Part shown: piece after piece, positions 50,099-59,064 of the stretch
Layout of the letters: each line of letters opens with the position of its first letter
How positions within the stretch are numbered: the stretch's first letter is position 1
Assembly: GCA_020638855.1 (NCBI GenBank)
Contig: JACKHT010000001.1
Location: forward strand, 609,829 to 673,828
Direction of reading: 5' to 3'
Length of the DNA stretch: 64,000 nucleotides
Origin: Planctomycetota bacterium
GTDB taxonomy: Bacteria; Planctomycetota; UBA1135; GCA-002686595
The notes under the pieces: generated by a model
Database searches by the model: none
The model's input: the letters and a program-made list of their open reading frames with translations, nothing else
What the model was told of the DNA's origin: nothing
Made by a program: the position numbers and the translations under genes

Positions 50099-51898
50099 GT
50101 GGATTCGAAACACATTCGCAACTTCTCGATCATCGCCCACATCGACCACGGCAAGTCGACGTTGGCGGACCGCATGCTGGAAATCACCGGCGCGGTCCAA
50201 GCGCGTGACATGAAAGCCCAACTGCTCGATGCCATGGAGCTGGAGCGGGAGCGCGGGATCACGATCAAGGCCCACTCGGTCACGATCTACTACGACTACC
50301 AAGGCGAGCGCTACGAGCTCAATTTGATCGACACACCGGGGCACGTGGACTTCAACTACGAAGTCGAGAAGTCCATGCAGGCCTGCGAAGGCGCGATCCT
50401 GTTGGTGGATGCCGCCCAGGGCGTCGAAGCGCAAACGGTGGCCAACGCCTTCCTCGCGATCGAGGCGAACCTGGTGATCCTGCCCGTGCTCAACAAGGTC
50501 GACCTGGCCCACGCCCGGCCCGACGAGATCGCCGAGGAAATCGAAACCAGCCTCGCGATCGAGTCGACCGACGCTCTGCACGTCTCGGCCAAGACCGGCA
50601 AGGGCGTCAAAGAGGTCCTCGATCGCATCGTCGAGCGCATCCCGCCCCCCGAAGGCGATCCGAACGATCCCCTACGAGCCCTGATCTTCGACGCGGTCTA
50701 CGACGAATTCCGCGGGGTCATCGTGTACCTCAGGATTGTCGACGGTCGCTTGCGCAAGCGCGACAAGGTCAAGTTCATGAGCACCGGCACGATCTTCGAA
50801 GCCGTCGACATCGGCCGCTTCGTGCCCAAGATGACTTCCTGCGACGAGCTGGAGGCCGGTGAGGTGGGCTACTTCGTCTCCAACATCAAAACCCTGGGTG
50901 ACGTCCGCGTGGGCGACACGGTGGCCATGGCCGGCAGCAAATCGGTCGAAATGCTGCCCGGGTACCGCGAACCGCAGCACATGGTGTTCGCCGACTTCTA
51001 CCCCACCAACCCCGGGGACTACGAGGTCATGCGCGATGCGCTCGAGACCCTGGCGCTGACCGACTCGTCGCTGACCTTCGAAGCGGTGACCTCGGATGCG
51101 CTTGGGTTCGGTTATCGCTGTGGATTCCTGGGTCTGTTGCACATGGAGATCATCCAGCAGCGGCTGGAGCGCGAGCACGACCTGGACATGATCCAGACGG
51201 CGCCTTCGGTGACCTACCAAGTGCTCATGAAAACCGGTGAGGAGATCCTCGTCCACTCGCCCGGTACACTGCCCCCCCCCGACCAATTCCAAGAACTGCG
51301 CGAGCCGATTGCCCGGGTCTCGCTGTTGATGCCGGCGGAGTACATCGGCCCGGTCATGCAGATTTCGACCGACCACCGCGGGGTGTTCATCCGCCAGGAG
51401 CACCTCTCCGCATCGCGCGTCCAATTGGTGTACGACATCCCGCTGGCCGAGATCATGTACGACTTCTACGACAAGTTGAAATCGGCCACGCGCGGGTTCG
51501 GGACGCTCAACTACGACATCTCTGGCTTCAAGTCCGACAAGCTGGTCAAGCTCAACATTCTGGTGAACGGCAAGGAAGTCGACGCGCTTTCGTCGATCGT
51601 GCACCACTCGCGAGCCGACGTACGCGGCCGGGCCGTTTTGAAGAAGCTGCGCAAAGAAATCCCGCGACACATGTTCGAGGTGCGCCTCCAAGCCGCCGTC
51701 GGATCCAAGGTGCTCGCCCGCGAAAACATCGCCGCCCTGCGCAAGGACGTGACCGCCAAGTGCTACGGCGGCGACATCACCCGCAAGCGCAAGCTGCTTG
51801 AAAAGCAAAAAGCGGGCAAGCGCCGCATGCGCCAAGTCGGCAACGTAGACATCCCCCAAAAGGCCTTCCTCGCCGTCTTGGGCGGGGACGAGAAATAG
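50099..51898 (+). CDS. lepA: Elongation factor 4 (LepA)
   Basis: 599 residues from GTG at 50099, exactly the family length; a longer reading upstream lies inside rdgB. The GTPase site is visible as AHIDHGKST, then RGITIKA, DTPGHVDF and NKVDL. The C-terminal part with CGFLGLLHMEI and KRKLLEKQKAGKRRM is specific for LepA. The protein back-translocates or remodels stalled ribosomes and helps assembly and translation under stress. It is followed after three bases by the signal peptidase gene, the same lepA-lepB order as in E. coli. Confidence 0.98.
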   Translation: MDSKHIRNFSIIAHIDHGKSTLADRMLEITGAVQARDMKAQLLDAMELERERGITIKAHSVTIYYDYQGERYELNLIDTPGHVDFNYEVEKSMQACEGAILLVDAAQGVEAQTVANAFLAIEANLVILPVLNKVDLAHARPDEIAEEIETSLAIESTDALHVSAKTGKGVKEVLDRIVERIPPPEGDPNDPLRALIFDAVYDEFRGVIVYLRIVDGRLRKRDKVKFMSTGTIFEAVDIGRFVPKMTSCDELEAGEVGYFVSNIKTLGDVRVGDTVAMAGSKSVEMLPGYREPQHMVFADFYPTNPGDYEVMRDALETLALTDSSLTFEAVTSDALGFGYRCGFLGLLHMEIIQQRLEREHDLDMIQTAPSVTYQVLMKTGEEILVHSPGTLPPPDQFQELREPIARVSLLMPAEYIGPVMQISTDHRGVFIRQEHLSASRVQLVYDIPLAEIMYDFYDKLKSATRGFGTLNYDISGFKSDKLVKLNILVNGKEVDALSSIVHHSRADVRGRAVLKKLRKEIPRHMFEVRLQAAVGSKVLARENIAALRKDVTAKCYGGDITRKRKLLEKQKAGKRRMRQVGNVDIPQKAFLAVLGGDEK

Positions 51899-51901
51899 AC
51901 C

Positions 51902-53302
51902 ATGGCCCCGAAGAAACCGAAAACGAAGTCGGGGCATCCCTGGCGCGAGAACATCGAAGCGATCACGATCTCGATCGTCATCATCGTCCTGTTCAAGTAC
52001 TTTGTGCTGGAGGCCTACAAGATCCCCACCGGGTCCATGCAGCCCACGCTCATGGGTTGGGACAACGGCAAAGGCGGCGGGGTGTTCGACCGCGTGCTCG
52101 TCGACAAGCTTTCGTTCGAGTTCCGGGACCCCGAACGCTTCGAGGTCTTGGTTTTCAAGTATCCGCTCGACAAGTCGAAGAACTTCATCAAGCGGGTTTG
52201 GGGCATGCCGGGCGAGGATCTCGAAGTCCGCGATGGCGATGTGTTTGCCAAGAAGCCTGGCGAAGAGTGGCAGATCCCGCGCCGCAGCGATGCCCTGCTC
52301 GACTCGATGCTGCGCAAATTGGACAGCAGCGGCGAATGGCACGTGCCGGCCAAGGGCTGGCAAATGAAAGGCGATACGCTGATCGCCGAATCGGGCGGCC
52401 AAGCCCTGTTCCCCCGCACGCACTCGGCGGTCAAGGACCGCTACGGCGATGGCTACCCCGGCAAGTTGGGGCCCCTGGTGGAACGCGGCAAGCAAAACCA
52501 AGGCATCAACACCGTCGGTGACCTGCGCATCCGCTTGGGACTGTGCGCCAAGCCCGAGTGTCGCGAGGTCGAAATCGAATTCCACGAAGGCGATCGGCGC
52601 TACCGCATCCAGATCCCCGGCCCGAAAGCGGTGACGGGAACCAAGGTCCACCTGTGGTCCGCCTTGGGCTCCGGCGACGAAGACGTGGCACCCATCGACA
52701 GCGAAGCGGCCTTTGCCCTCGAAGCAGGCGACTGCGTCGACGTGGAAGCCCAGAACATCGACGACCAAATCCGACTCAAGATCGATGGCAAGGTGTTCCT
52801 GGAGGTACCCATCCCGCCGATCCGCCAAATCGATCTAACCGACAGCGGCATCTCCTTGCGTACTACGGGCGATGGCGCCGAGTTTCGGGACATCCGAGTG
52901 TGGCGTGACATCTACTACACTTCGGACCAGAAATACACGCGCTGGAGCATCCCCGAGAAGCACTACGTGATGCTCGGGGACAACACCCAGGACTCCTCCG
53001 ACAGCCGGGACTGGTCCCTGGGCCGCTATCGGGTCCACGAAGGGGACCAGGTGACCGAAGTCCAGGGCAACTTGCGCCACAACGACAACCCGCGCTTCTC
53101 ACCCGGTGCCGAAGGGGGCTCGCTGATCTTCTTCAGCGACGACCTAGGCGAGCGCCACGTGTTCCGACAAGCGGACGCCGAGCAGCTGAATCCGGCCCAA
53201 GCCTCGCTCGTGCCGCGCGACTTGATCCGGGGCCGCGCCGTTGTCGTGGTTTGGCCGATCGTGCCATCGCTCGACGTCTACCGCTTCCGCTGGGTCCGCT
53301 AA
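51902..53302 (+). CDS. lepB: Signal peptidase I with a large inserted domain
   Basis: 466 residues. One membrane helix (about 18-38) precedes the catalytic Ser, S45 in PTGSMQPTL, and the general base is K97 in FIKRVWGMPGE. The last conserved box, G359-D-N, with SSDSRDW, lies only after residue 359. Between K97 and that box are about 260 residues, far more than in most bacterial signal peptidases. The insert (about 111-350) is beta-rich. Its second half (KVHLWSAL, DDQIRLKIDGKVF and GAEFRDIRVWRD) resembles a LamG/DUF1080-like jelly roll. The enzyme should cleave signal peptides outside the membrane. Confidence 0.92.
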   Translation: MAPKKPKTKSGHPWRENIEAITISIVIIVLFKYFVLEAYKIPTGSMQPTLMGWDNGKGGGVFDRVLVDKLSFEFRDPERFEVLVFKYPLDKSKNFIKRVWGMPGEDLEVRDGDVFAKKPGEEWQIPRRSDALLDSMLRKLDSSGEWHVPAKGWQMKGDTLIAESGGQALFPRTHSAVKDRYGDGYPGKLGPLVERGKQNQGINTVGDLRIRLGLCAKPECREVEIEFHEGDRRYRIQIPGPKAVTGTKVHLWSALGSGDEDVAPIDSEAAFALEAGDCVDVEAQNIDDQIRLKIDGKVFLEVPIPPIRQIDLTDSGISLRTTGDGAEFRDIRVWRDIYYTSDQKYTRWSIPEKHYVMLGDNTQDSSDSRDWSLGRYRVHEGDQVTEVQGNLRHNDNPRFSPGAEGGSLIFFSDDLGERHVFRQADAEQLNPAQASLVPRDLIRGRAVVVVWPIVPSLDVYRFRWVR

Positions 53303-53303
53303 G

Positions 53304-53318
53304 GGCCGGCGACCGGCC
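53304..53318 (+). terminator. Short hairpin after lepB
   Basis: GGCCGG (53304-53309) pairs with CCGGCC (53313-53318) around CGA, directly after the lepB stop. The stem is short and no T tract follows. Confidence 0.35.
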
Positions 53319-53417
53319 TCCGGTGGCCACTCGGGGGGCCCTGGAATGGGTTCACCGAGCGGGCCCGCCGGGATTTTGGGTGGGGCCTTCGCCCCGGCGA
53401 GCTAGAGTACGCAGGTC

Positions 53418-54203
53418 ATGAGCCGCTCAACCAGCGATGCGTTCCTCGAAGTCCAATCCCTGATCAAGTCCTACCGCGGACGCAGGGTGGTCGACGGCGC
53501 CAGCCTAAAGGTCGATACCGGGCAGATCGTCGGGCTGCTGGGCCCGAACGGAGCCGGCAAGACCACCTGCTTTCGCATGACCGTCGGTCTGGTCACCCCG
53601 GACTCGGGCAAGGTGCTGATCGAGGGCAAGGACTGCACCAAGATGGCGATGTTCCGGCGGGCCCGGCGCGGGATGGGGTACCTGCCCCAGGACACCAGCG
53701 CCTTCCGCCAAATGACCGTGCAGGACAACTTGATCGCCGTGCTGGAAGCGATGCCCTACGGGCGCAAGAAGCGGCTGGAAGAAGCCGCGCGGCTCTTGGA
53801 CGAACTCGAACTGACGCACCTGCACAAGAGCTTGGCCGACACGCTTTCGGGGGGCGAGCGTCGCCGCCTCGAACTGGCCCGTGCGCTGGCCACCCAACCC
53901 AAGATCTTGCTCCTGGATGAGCCCTTTGCCGGGGTGGATCCCATCAACGTGGAAGAAATCCAAGGCCTGATTGCCCGCATGCGCGAACGGGGCCTGGGGG
54001 TCCTGATCACCGACCACAGCGTGCGCGAGACCCTGCAAATCACCGACCGCTCGTACATCATCCACCAGGGCAAGATCCTGCGCGAGGGCAGCGCCACCGA
54101 GCTGATCGCCGACCCCCGCGTGCGCGAGGTGTACCTGGGGCACAGCTTCGACGGGCCCACCACGGGGATTTCGGCCGAGGAAGAGCAGGGGCTCACCCGC
54201 TAG
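53418..54203 (+). CDS. lptB: LptB-type ABC transporter ATP-binding protein
   Basis: 261 residues. Walker A is G42-P-N-G-A-G-K-T49, the signature LSGGERRR is at 143-150 and Walker B is LLLDEPFAGVDP at 164-175, a form specific to LptB. The H-loop TDH (198-200) and a YLGHSF end also match. LptB powers extraction of lipopolysaccharide or related lipids from the inner membrane through LptF/LptG. Those permease genes are not in this window. This gene supports a diderm envelope. A TAGAGT box nine bases before the ATG is a weak -10 candidate. Confidence 0.93.
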   Translation: MSRSTSDAFLEVQSLIKSYRGRRVVDGASLKVDTGQIVGLLGPNGAGKTTCFRMTVGLVTPDSGKVLIEGKDCTKMAMFRRARRGMGYLPQDTSAFRQMTVQDNLIAVLEAMPYGRKKRLEEAARLLDELELTHLHKSLADTLSGGERRRLELARALATQPKILLLDEPFAGVDPINVEEIQGLIARMRERGLGVLITDHSVRETLQITDRSYIIHQGKILREGSATELIADPRVREVYLGHSFDGPTTGISAEEEQGLTR

Positions 54204-54243
54204 GGCTACGGCCCTTGCCTGCCTGGGGCCAGGGCAGTACCCT

Positions 54244-54279
54244 GTTTGCCCCAAAACCCCCGGTTTGCCCCAAAACCCC
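54244..54279 (+). repeat. Two direct repeats of GTTTGCCCCAAAACCCC
   Basis: A 17-base unit at 54244-54260 recurs exactly at 54263-54279 (19-base period) in the lptB-etfB gap. It stands 54 bases before the etfB start. Function unknown; a regulator site or a chance duplication is possible. Confidence 0.7.
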
Positions 54280-54332
54280 GCAAGGCCGCTCGCCGCGGTC
54301 CTTGGGTCCCCCTTCCCGCTTTCTGTACCCCC

Positions 54333-55085
54333 ATGAACATCGTCGCCTGCGTCAAGCGCGTCCCCAACACCGAAGCCGTGGCGGAAATCTCCGCGGATGG
54401 TAAGGGGCTCGACGCCAAGAACTTCCAGTACATCGCTTCCTTCTACGATGAGATCGCCGTGGAACAGGCGGTTCAAACCAAGGAAGCCCTCGGTGGCGAA
54501 GTGATCGTGCTTTCGCTCGGGTCGGCTGCTGGCAGCAAGGAGATCCGCGAGTCCATGGCCAAGGGCGCCGACAAGGCCGTGCTGCTCGTCGACGAAGAGT
54601 GGCAAAGCCGCGACTGCCGCGCGACGGCCAAGGCCCTCGCCTGTCAGCTCTCCGAGCTCAAAGCCGATGTGGTTTTCATGGGCAAGGTGGCCACCGACCG
54701 CGACAACGGGGCGGTCGGTCCGATGGCTGCCACCTTCTTGGGCTACGCCTGCGTCACCGACGTGGTCGCGCTCGAACTGACCGCCACGGGCGGCACCGCC
54801 AAGCGCGAAACCGAAGCGGGCATCGAAACCGTCGAATTCAGCCTGCCGGCCGTGATCACCTGCAACAAGGGACTCAACGAGCCGCGCTACGCCGGGCTCA
54901 AGGGCATCATGGCGGCCAAGAAGAAGCCGCTCGACGAAGTCCAAGTCGAAGTGATCGCCAACCAAGCTCAAGTGGTCCGAGCCAGCTTGCCCGCCCCCCG
55001 CAAAGAGGGCCGCATCCTGGGAGAAGGCGTGGCCGCCGTTCCGGCCTTGATCCAGGCCTTGCAAACCGAAACCACCCTCCTCTAG
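54333..55085 (+). CDS. etfB: Electron transfer flavoprotein beta subunit
   Basis: 250 residues from ATG at 54333; longer upstream readings lack support. Family marks are ACVKRVPNT at the start and FYDEIAVEQAVQTKE. GKVATDRDNGAVGPMAATFLG and LPAVITCNKGLNEPRYAGLKGIM follow in the middle and late parts. EtfB holds AMP and, with EtfA, passes electrons from acyl-CoA or other dehydrogenases to the quinone pool. etfA follows after 24 bases. No acyl-CoA dehydrogenase or ETF-quinone oxidoreductase gene is nearby, so the donors cannot be named. Confidence 0.96.
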   Translation: MNIVACVKRVPNTEAVAEISADGKGLDAKNFQYIASFYDEIAVEQAVQTKEALGGEVIVLSLGSAAGSKEIRESMAKGADKAVLLVDEEWQSRDCRATAKALACQLSELKADVVFMGKVATDRDNGAVGPMAATFLGYACVTDVVALELTATGGTAKRETEAGIETVEFSLPAVITCNKGLNEPRYAGLKGIMAAKKKPLDEVQVEVIANQAQVVRASLPAPRKEGRILGEGVAAVPALIQALQTETTLL

Positions 55086-55109
55086 CGCCCCTTTCCAAAC
55101 ACCTATCCC

Positions 55110-56066
55110 ATGTCGAACATCGTTGTTTTTGTCGAGCAGGAAGGCGGCAACCTTCGCCAAGCCAGTCTGGAAGCCCTCGGCGCCGCGCACCAAGCCGGTG
55201 CCACCGCGGTCGCCGTGTTGTGCGGTGACGGTGCCCAAGCGGCAGCCGCCAAACTGACCGCTCAAGGCGTCAGCGCGGCCATCTGCCTCGACGGTCCGGG
55301 TACCCATAGCCCCGACGCCCTGTCCAAGGCTTTGGCGGACATCGTCCAAGCCCAGAGCGCCAGCGGCTTCCTCGCCCCGGCCACCTCGCGCGGTCGTGAC
55401 TTGGCCCCGCGCGTCGCCGCGCACCTCGATTGCGTGCTGTTTTCCGACGTCACCGGATTCGCCGCCAACGGTGGCGGCTTCGAAGTCACCCGCCCGTGGC
55501 TGGCGGGCAAGGCGATCGCGACGTTGACTACTAGCGGGGCAGTCCTGTGCGCCACGACCCGCCTCAACACCTTCCCGATCGCGGGTGGCGGCGCGGCCCC
55601 CACGGTCACCAGCCAAACCCTGAACGATGCGGGCAAGGCGCGTGTCACCGGGGTGGAAGCCAAGGGCCAAGCCAAGTTGGACGTCACCGAAGCTCCCGTG
55701 GTCGTTTCCGGCGGACGCGGGCTCAAGGAACCCGAAGGTTTCCAGATCATCGAAGACTTGGCCGCCGCATTCGGCGATGCCGCCGTGGGCGCGAGCCGGG
55801 CGGTCGTCGATTTGGGCTGGCGCCCCCACTCCGAGCAAGTGGGCCAAACCGGTAAGACCGTGGCCCCCAAGCTCTACATCGCCGTCGGCATTTCGGGCGC
55901 CATCCAGCACCTGGCCGGCATGCGCACCTCGGGCACGATCGTGGCGATCAACAAGGATCCCGAAGCCCCTATCTTCAAGGTGGCGGACTACGGCATCGTG
56001 GGCGACGCCTTCGAAATCGTCCCGGCGCTGACGGCCGAGATCAAGGCCATCAAGGCCAAGCACTAA
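55110..56066 (+). CDS. etfA: Electron transfer flavoprotein alpha subunit
   Basis: 318 residues. The C-terminal FAD-binding part is typical: VSGGRGL, then AVVDLGWRPHSEQVGQTGK, LYIAVGISGAIQHLAGM and IVAINKDPEAPIFKVADYG. The N-terminal half is the alpha/beta domain of the ETF superfamily. It forms a heterodimer with EtfB and carries the flavin. Length and order (beta before alpha) are usual. A perfect 12-bp hairpin downstream probably ends the etf message. Confidence 0.97.
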   Translation: MSNIVVFVEQEGGNLRQASLEALGAAHQAGATAVAVLCGDGAQAAAAKLTAQGVSAAICLDGPGTHSPDALSKALADIVQAQSASGFLAPATSRGRDLAPRVAAHLDCVLFSDVTGFAANGGGFEVTRPWLAGKAIATLTTSGAVLCATTRLNTFPIAGGGAAPTVTSQTLNDAGKARVTGVEAKGQAKLDVTEAPVVVSGGRGLKEPEGFQIIEDLAAAFGDAAVGASRAVVDLGWRPHSEQVGQTGKTVAPKLYIAVGISGAIQHLAGMRTSGTIVAINKDPEAPIFKVADYGIVGDAFEIVPALTAEIKAIKAKH

Positions 56067-56113
56067 GCGCACCGCCTGCTTGGGAGGCCAGTCCCAGAAC
56101 AGGCTCCCAGCAA

Positions 56114-56154
56114 CGGGGCCCCGCCCGCCGTGTCCTACGGTCGGCGGGGCCCCG
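56114..56154 (+). terminator. Perfect 12-bp hairpin after etfA
   Basis: Bases 56114-56125 pair perfectly with 56143-56154, with a 17-base loop that can pair further. It lies 47 bases after the etfA stop and 16 bases before the next -10 candidate. No T tract follows. Confidence 0.6.
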
Positions 56155-56169
56155 CGCCTTGGGGCGGGC

Positions 56170-56175
56170 TATACT
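56170..56175 (+). promoter_or_regulatory. Candidate -10 box (TATACT) seven bases before the glycosyltransferase
   Basis: TATACT is followed by seven bases and then ATG 56183. It matches the -10 consensus in five of six positions. The distance would give a leaderless or nearly leaderless message. Confidence 0.4.
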
Positions 56176-56182
56176 CGGACCG

Positions 56183-58003
56183 ATGCAACCCGAGCCCGAG
56201 CCGCCCGCCCCCTTCGGCTGGCGACCGTTCCTGCTTTGGACCCTGGCGCTGGTGCTGCTCAAGGGGCTGTTCATCGTGGGGCTCGCCGATGTGTTCTTCT
56301 ACGGCGAGGAGCTCGAGAAGGGCTCGGTGGCCAAGGCCATGCTCGACGGCGTGCACGTCGACTTCTATCGGCTCGCGTACCATTACTACGAGGGCGGTGG
56401 GTTTTTCATCAGCGGGCTCAAGGCGCTGGCGTTTCTCTTGGTGGGCGAAAACATGCTGGCCCACCGTTTGGTTGGGCTGCTCACTTGTTGGGCGGTGTTC
56501 TTTGGGCTTTGGAGGCTCATGAACGCGCACTTCGGGCGGCGCGCGGCGCACCTAGCAGCGATTTTCTTCCTCTTGGGCCCCTCGGGCTTCCAGCGCTTCA
56601 GCCTGCTGTCGCTCGGCATCCACTTCGAGGCCATGGCCTTGGGCTTGCCGCTCTTGGACGAGGGCTTGCGCTTGATCCGCTGGCGCGCTTGGCGGCCGAG
56701 TTGGGTCCGCACGCTGGGCGTCGGAGTGCTGGCCGGGTTTGGCGTGTTCTTCAGCTACCAGAATCTGTTGATCTTGGGTTGGGTCGGCTTGTGGGTGCTG
56801 GCCTTGCGCTGGCGCTGGTTGCTGTCGCGCGCCGGGCTGGTGCTGCTAGCGGGCTTCGCCATCGGGCTGCTGCCCATGGGATACATGGCCTGGAATGTGG
56901 GGACGGCGCTGTTGGACGTACACGGCACCGAACTGGCGCAGCTCGAATCGAACTGGACCAGGCTGCAATCGTTCTTGGACTCGCTCTACTTGGGCGTCTC
57001 GCCGTGGACGCTCTTGGTGCGCGTGGTCTACCCCTTGGCGGCGGGGATCGCCGTGGGCTGGGCCGTGGGGCTGGCGAAGGCTGGGCGCCTGCCCGAGAAG
57101 TTCCTGGGGGGCTTCGTCTTGCTCTGGTTGTTGGCTTGGTACAAGGGTCCCTTCCTGGCCGATCACCACGTGCACTACTTCGCGTGGTTGCGCTGGGCTC
57201 CCATGATTCTGGTGGTGCTGATCCTGGCGGCGCGCGGGGTCGATTTGGCTTGGAGTCGGGGCGGACGCCTGGGGCTTGCCGCCCGCGGGCTCGCGCTGGG
57301 TGTGGGCCTCTTGGGTTTGGCGGAGGCCGGCGTGATCGTCGCCCGTAGCCAATGGCGCACTCCCCGCACCAACTTCGAACACCTGGTCGAGTGGAAGGGC
57401 TACAACTACCGCGGTCACTTCCGGACTCTGCTCCGGCACCTGCCCGATGGGGAGCCCAGCACGATTGCCAACCTCCTGGGCTACCGCGAAGTGCCTCCCG
57501 ACCTCTTGTACGGGGACCTCGCCACCAGCGTCATCGCCCAGTCGAGCGTCACCCGGAGCATGTCCGAGTGGCTCGAGTGGTTTGCCGCTTTGGACGCCGA
57601 GCGCCTCCCCTTGTTTGTGCGTGGCATGGGCCCCGGCCTAGTCATGCCTATGGGTGGGCAAGTGGGCAAGGCTTTGGAATCCCTGGAAAACCAAGATCCC
57701 CGCTGGCGCGCCGCCTTCGCGGAAGCGATCGGGTACTTCGGGTCCGGCTGGGCCTTCTTGCCCGAAGACATCCGCAAGGAAGTCGAATCGATTGGACTCG
57801 TTGACCAACGGGACAACTATTTGCGGGGGGTCGGAGCTAGGATCTTCCGCGTATGTGTTGTGTATCCCTATGGCCGTGACATGGTTATGAACCCTGTTGC
57901 CGCGCAAGCCTACTTGGCCACTATGCCCCCCGGAACGCAGTCCCAGCTCCTTCTTGGGTTCCAAAAGGAAGAGCAGCTTTGGACTTTGGTCGCTCCAGAA
58001 TAG
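56183..58003 (+). CDS. Multi-pass membrane protein, probable GT39/PMT-type glycosyltransferase
   Basis: 606 residues from ATG at 56183. Roughly ten hydrophobic helices span residues 15-400 and a soluble C-terminal domain follows. The first extracytoplasmic loop carries acidic residues (FFYGEELEKGSV), where GT-C transferases keep catalytic Asp/Glu. A HRLVGLLTCWAVFFGLWRL stretch also fits the ArnT/PMT-like group. Such enzymes move sugars from lipid carriers to lipids or proteins outside the inner membrane. The assignment rests on topology; I see no motif that fixes the substrate. The C-terminal 200 residues are not recognised. Confidence 0.65.
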   Translation: MQPEPEPPAPFGWRPFLLWTLALVLLKGLFIVGLADVFFYGEELEKGSVAKAMLDGVHVDFYRLAYHYYEGGGFFISGLKALAFLLVGENMLAHRLVGLLTCWAVFFGLWRLMNAHFGRRAAHLAAIFFLLGPSGFQRFSLLSLGIHFEAMALGLPLLDEGLRLIRWRAWRPSWVRTLGVGVLAGFGVFFSYQNLLILGWVGLWVLALRWRWLLSRAGLVLLAGFAIGLLPMGYMAWNVGTALLDVHGTELAQLESNWTRLQSFLDSLYLGVSPWTLLVRVVYPLAAGIAVGWAVGLAKAGRLPEKFLGGFVLLWLLAWYKGPFLADHHVHYFAWLRWAPMILVVLILAARGVDLAWSRGGRLGLAARGLALGVGLLGLAEAGVIVARSQWRTPRTNFEHLVEWKGYNYRGHFRTLLRHLPDGEPSTIANLLGYREVPPDLLYGDLATSVIAQSSVTRSMSEWLEWFAALDAERLPLFVRGMGPGLVMPMGGQVGKALESLENQDPRWRAAFAEAIGYFGSGWAFLPEDIRKEVESIGLVDQRDNYLRGVGARIFRVCVVYPYGRDMVMNPVAAQAYLATMPPGTQSQLLLGFQKEEQLWTLVAPE

Positions 58004-58138
58004 TCGCCACAGAATTTGGGCAAGGCGTAAGATCGATTCGTTCGGCTCGCCTTCCCGCGGGTGCCTGCCAGCCTGGCGAGCTTTCACGAGTATTCAGTCA
58101 CAAAGCCCTTGGAGAGGGGCTGCGTTGGAAGAATCGTC

Positions 58139-58837
58139 ATGACCCAGCAACCCAATCATTCTGCCCCTGGCCCACCCACCCATCGAGAAAAGATCGAACG
58201 TCCAGTGGACTCCGCCGAGCGTTCCCCTGAGCCGGAACAGCCCGCGGCCAAAAAGGGACGACCCCGCGACGAAGCGGCGCATCAAGCGATCATCGATTTC
58301 ACGCGCGAGTTGGCCACCACCAAGAAGAGCTACAAAGACATCACCATCGAATCGATCGCCCATGGCGCCAAAGTGGCCAAATCGACGATCTACCGCTGGT
58401 GGAAGTGCAAGGCCGACTTGGTACGCGAGGCTTGTTTGGTGGAGCGCTTCGAAACGCCCCACACCGGCTCCTTGCAAGGCGACCTCGAGCAGTTGGTTCG
58501 CGACGAGGCGAAGGTGCAGACCACGGCAACCACCCGACCGGTGTTGGCCGGTACTTGGGCCGAGCTCGTCGAAAATCATGTGGCCGCAGAAGTCCCGCTG
58601 GGGACGGTCCTCTGCCCCTACGGCTTGGAGCGGCGCAAGATGCTCACCTCGATCTTCCAGGCAGCCACGCGCCGGGGCGAGTGGACGGGCCCGATCGATG
58701 TGGAGTCCGCCTACGAAGCGCTGTTTGGAGCGATCTTCTACCGTTGCATCGGCCGCGGGCATTCGTTCGACGAGCCGCATGTGGTGCGCTTGGCCAAGCA
58801 TATCCAAGCCGAAGCCAAGGTCTCGAAAGCCGGTTGA
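58139..58837 (+). CDS. TetR family transcriptional regulator
   Basis: 232 residues from ATG at 58139. A Pro- and Glu-rich lead of about 40 residues is followed by the TetR DNA-binding domain. The helix-turn-helix is at about 68-90 (ITIESIAHGAKVAKSTIYRW). The C-terminal ligand domain ends in an acidic and Gln-rich stretch typical of TetR_C-type repressors. The effector is unknown. The gene upstream is the glycosyltransferase 135 bases away and the Nudix gene follows after 227 bases. A small inverted repeat (58046-58051 with 58075-58080) precedes the gene. Its targets may be neighbours but nothing shows this. Confidence 0.9.
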   Translation: MTQQPNHSAPGPPTHREKIERPVDSAERSPEPEQPAAKKGRPRDEAAHQAIIDFTRELATTKKSYKDITIESIAHGAKVAKSTIYRWWKCKADLVREACLVERFETPHTGSLQGDLEQLVRDEAKVQTTATTRPVLAGTWAELVENHVAAEVPLGTVLCPYGLERRKMLTSIFQAATRRGEWTGPIDVESAYEALFGAIFYRCIGRGHSFDEPHVVRLAKHIQAEAKVSKAG

Positions 58838-58907
58838 CGCGCCGAGGCAATTCGCAAGCGGCGTCCCCAAACCACGCGGCAGGCTTGGGCCGGTTGGGTG
58901 GCCTCTA

Positions 58908-58962
58908 GGTTGAGCTGTGGGTTGGCCTGTGGGTTGAGCTGTGCGGGTTGAGCTGTGGGTTG
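58908..58962 (+). repeat. Four tandem copies of a 12-base unit GGTTGAGCTGTG
   Basis: Copies start at 58908, 58920 (two mismatches), 58932 and 58946 (after two or three extra bases), with a partial copy after the last. It lies in the gap between the TetR and Nudix genes and is not part of a convincing gene. It may be a slippage product. Confidence 0.75.
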
Positions 58963-59064
58963 GGTGGCCCCGAACGAGAGGCTACGATACGAGCGCTTGA
59001 AAGTGCTTCAACCCGTCGTCTTGACCTCCCCTGAGCCGCCCATCTGGGTGCGAGGAGGATGCAG

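Noticed and set aside
50672..52828. An open frame of 718 residues opposite lepA and lepB
   Set aside because: It is the antisense shadow of two certain genes and has low-complexity composition with no recognisable motif.
53505..56072. An open frame of 855 residues on the minus strand opposite lptB, etfB and etfA
   Set aside because: It runs across three real genes on the other strand, has no domain or signal, and its composition (His-, Gly- and Asp-rich) is that of the complement of GC-rich codons.
59059..59061. ATG at 59059 as the start of the Nudix gene
   Set aside because: It directly abuts the AGGAGG site; the GTG six bases later has the correct spacing. The difference is two residues only.
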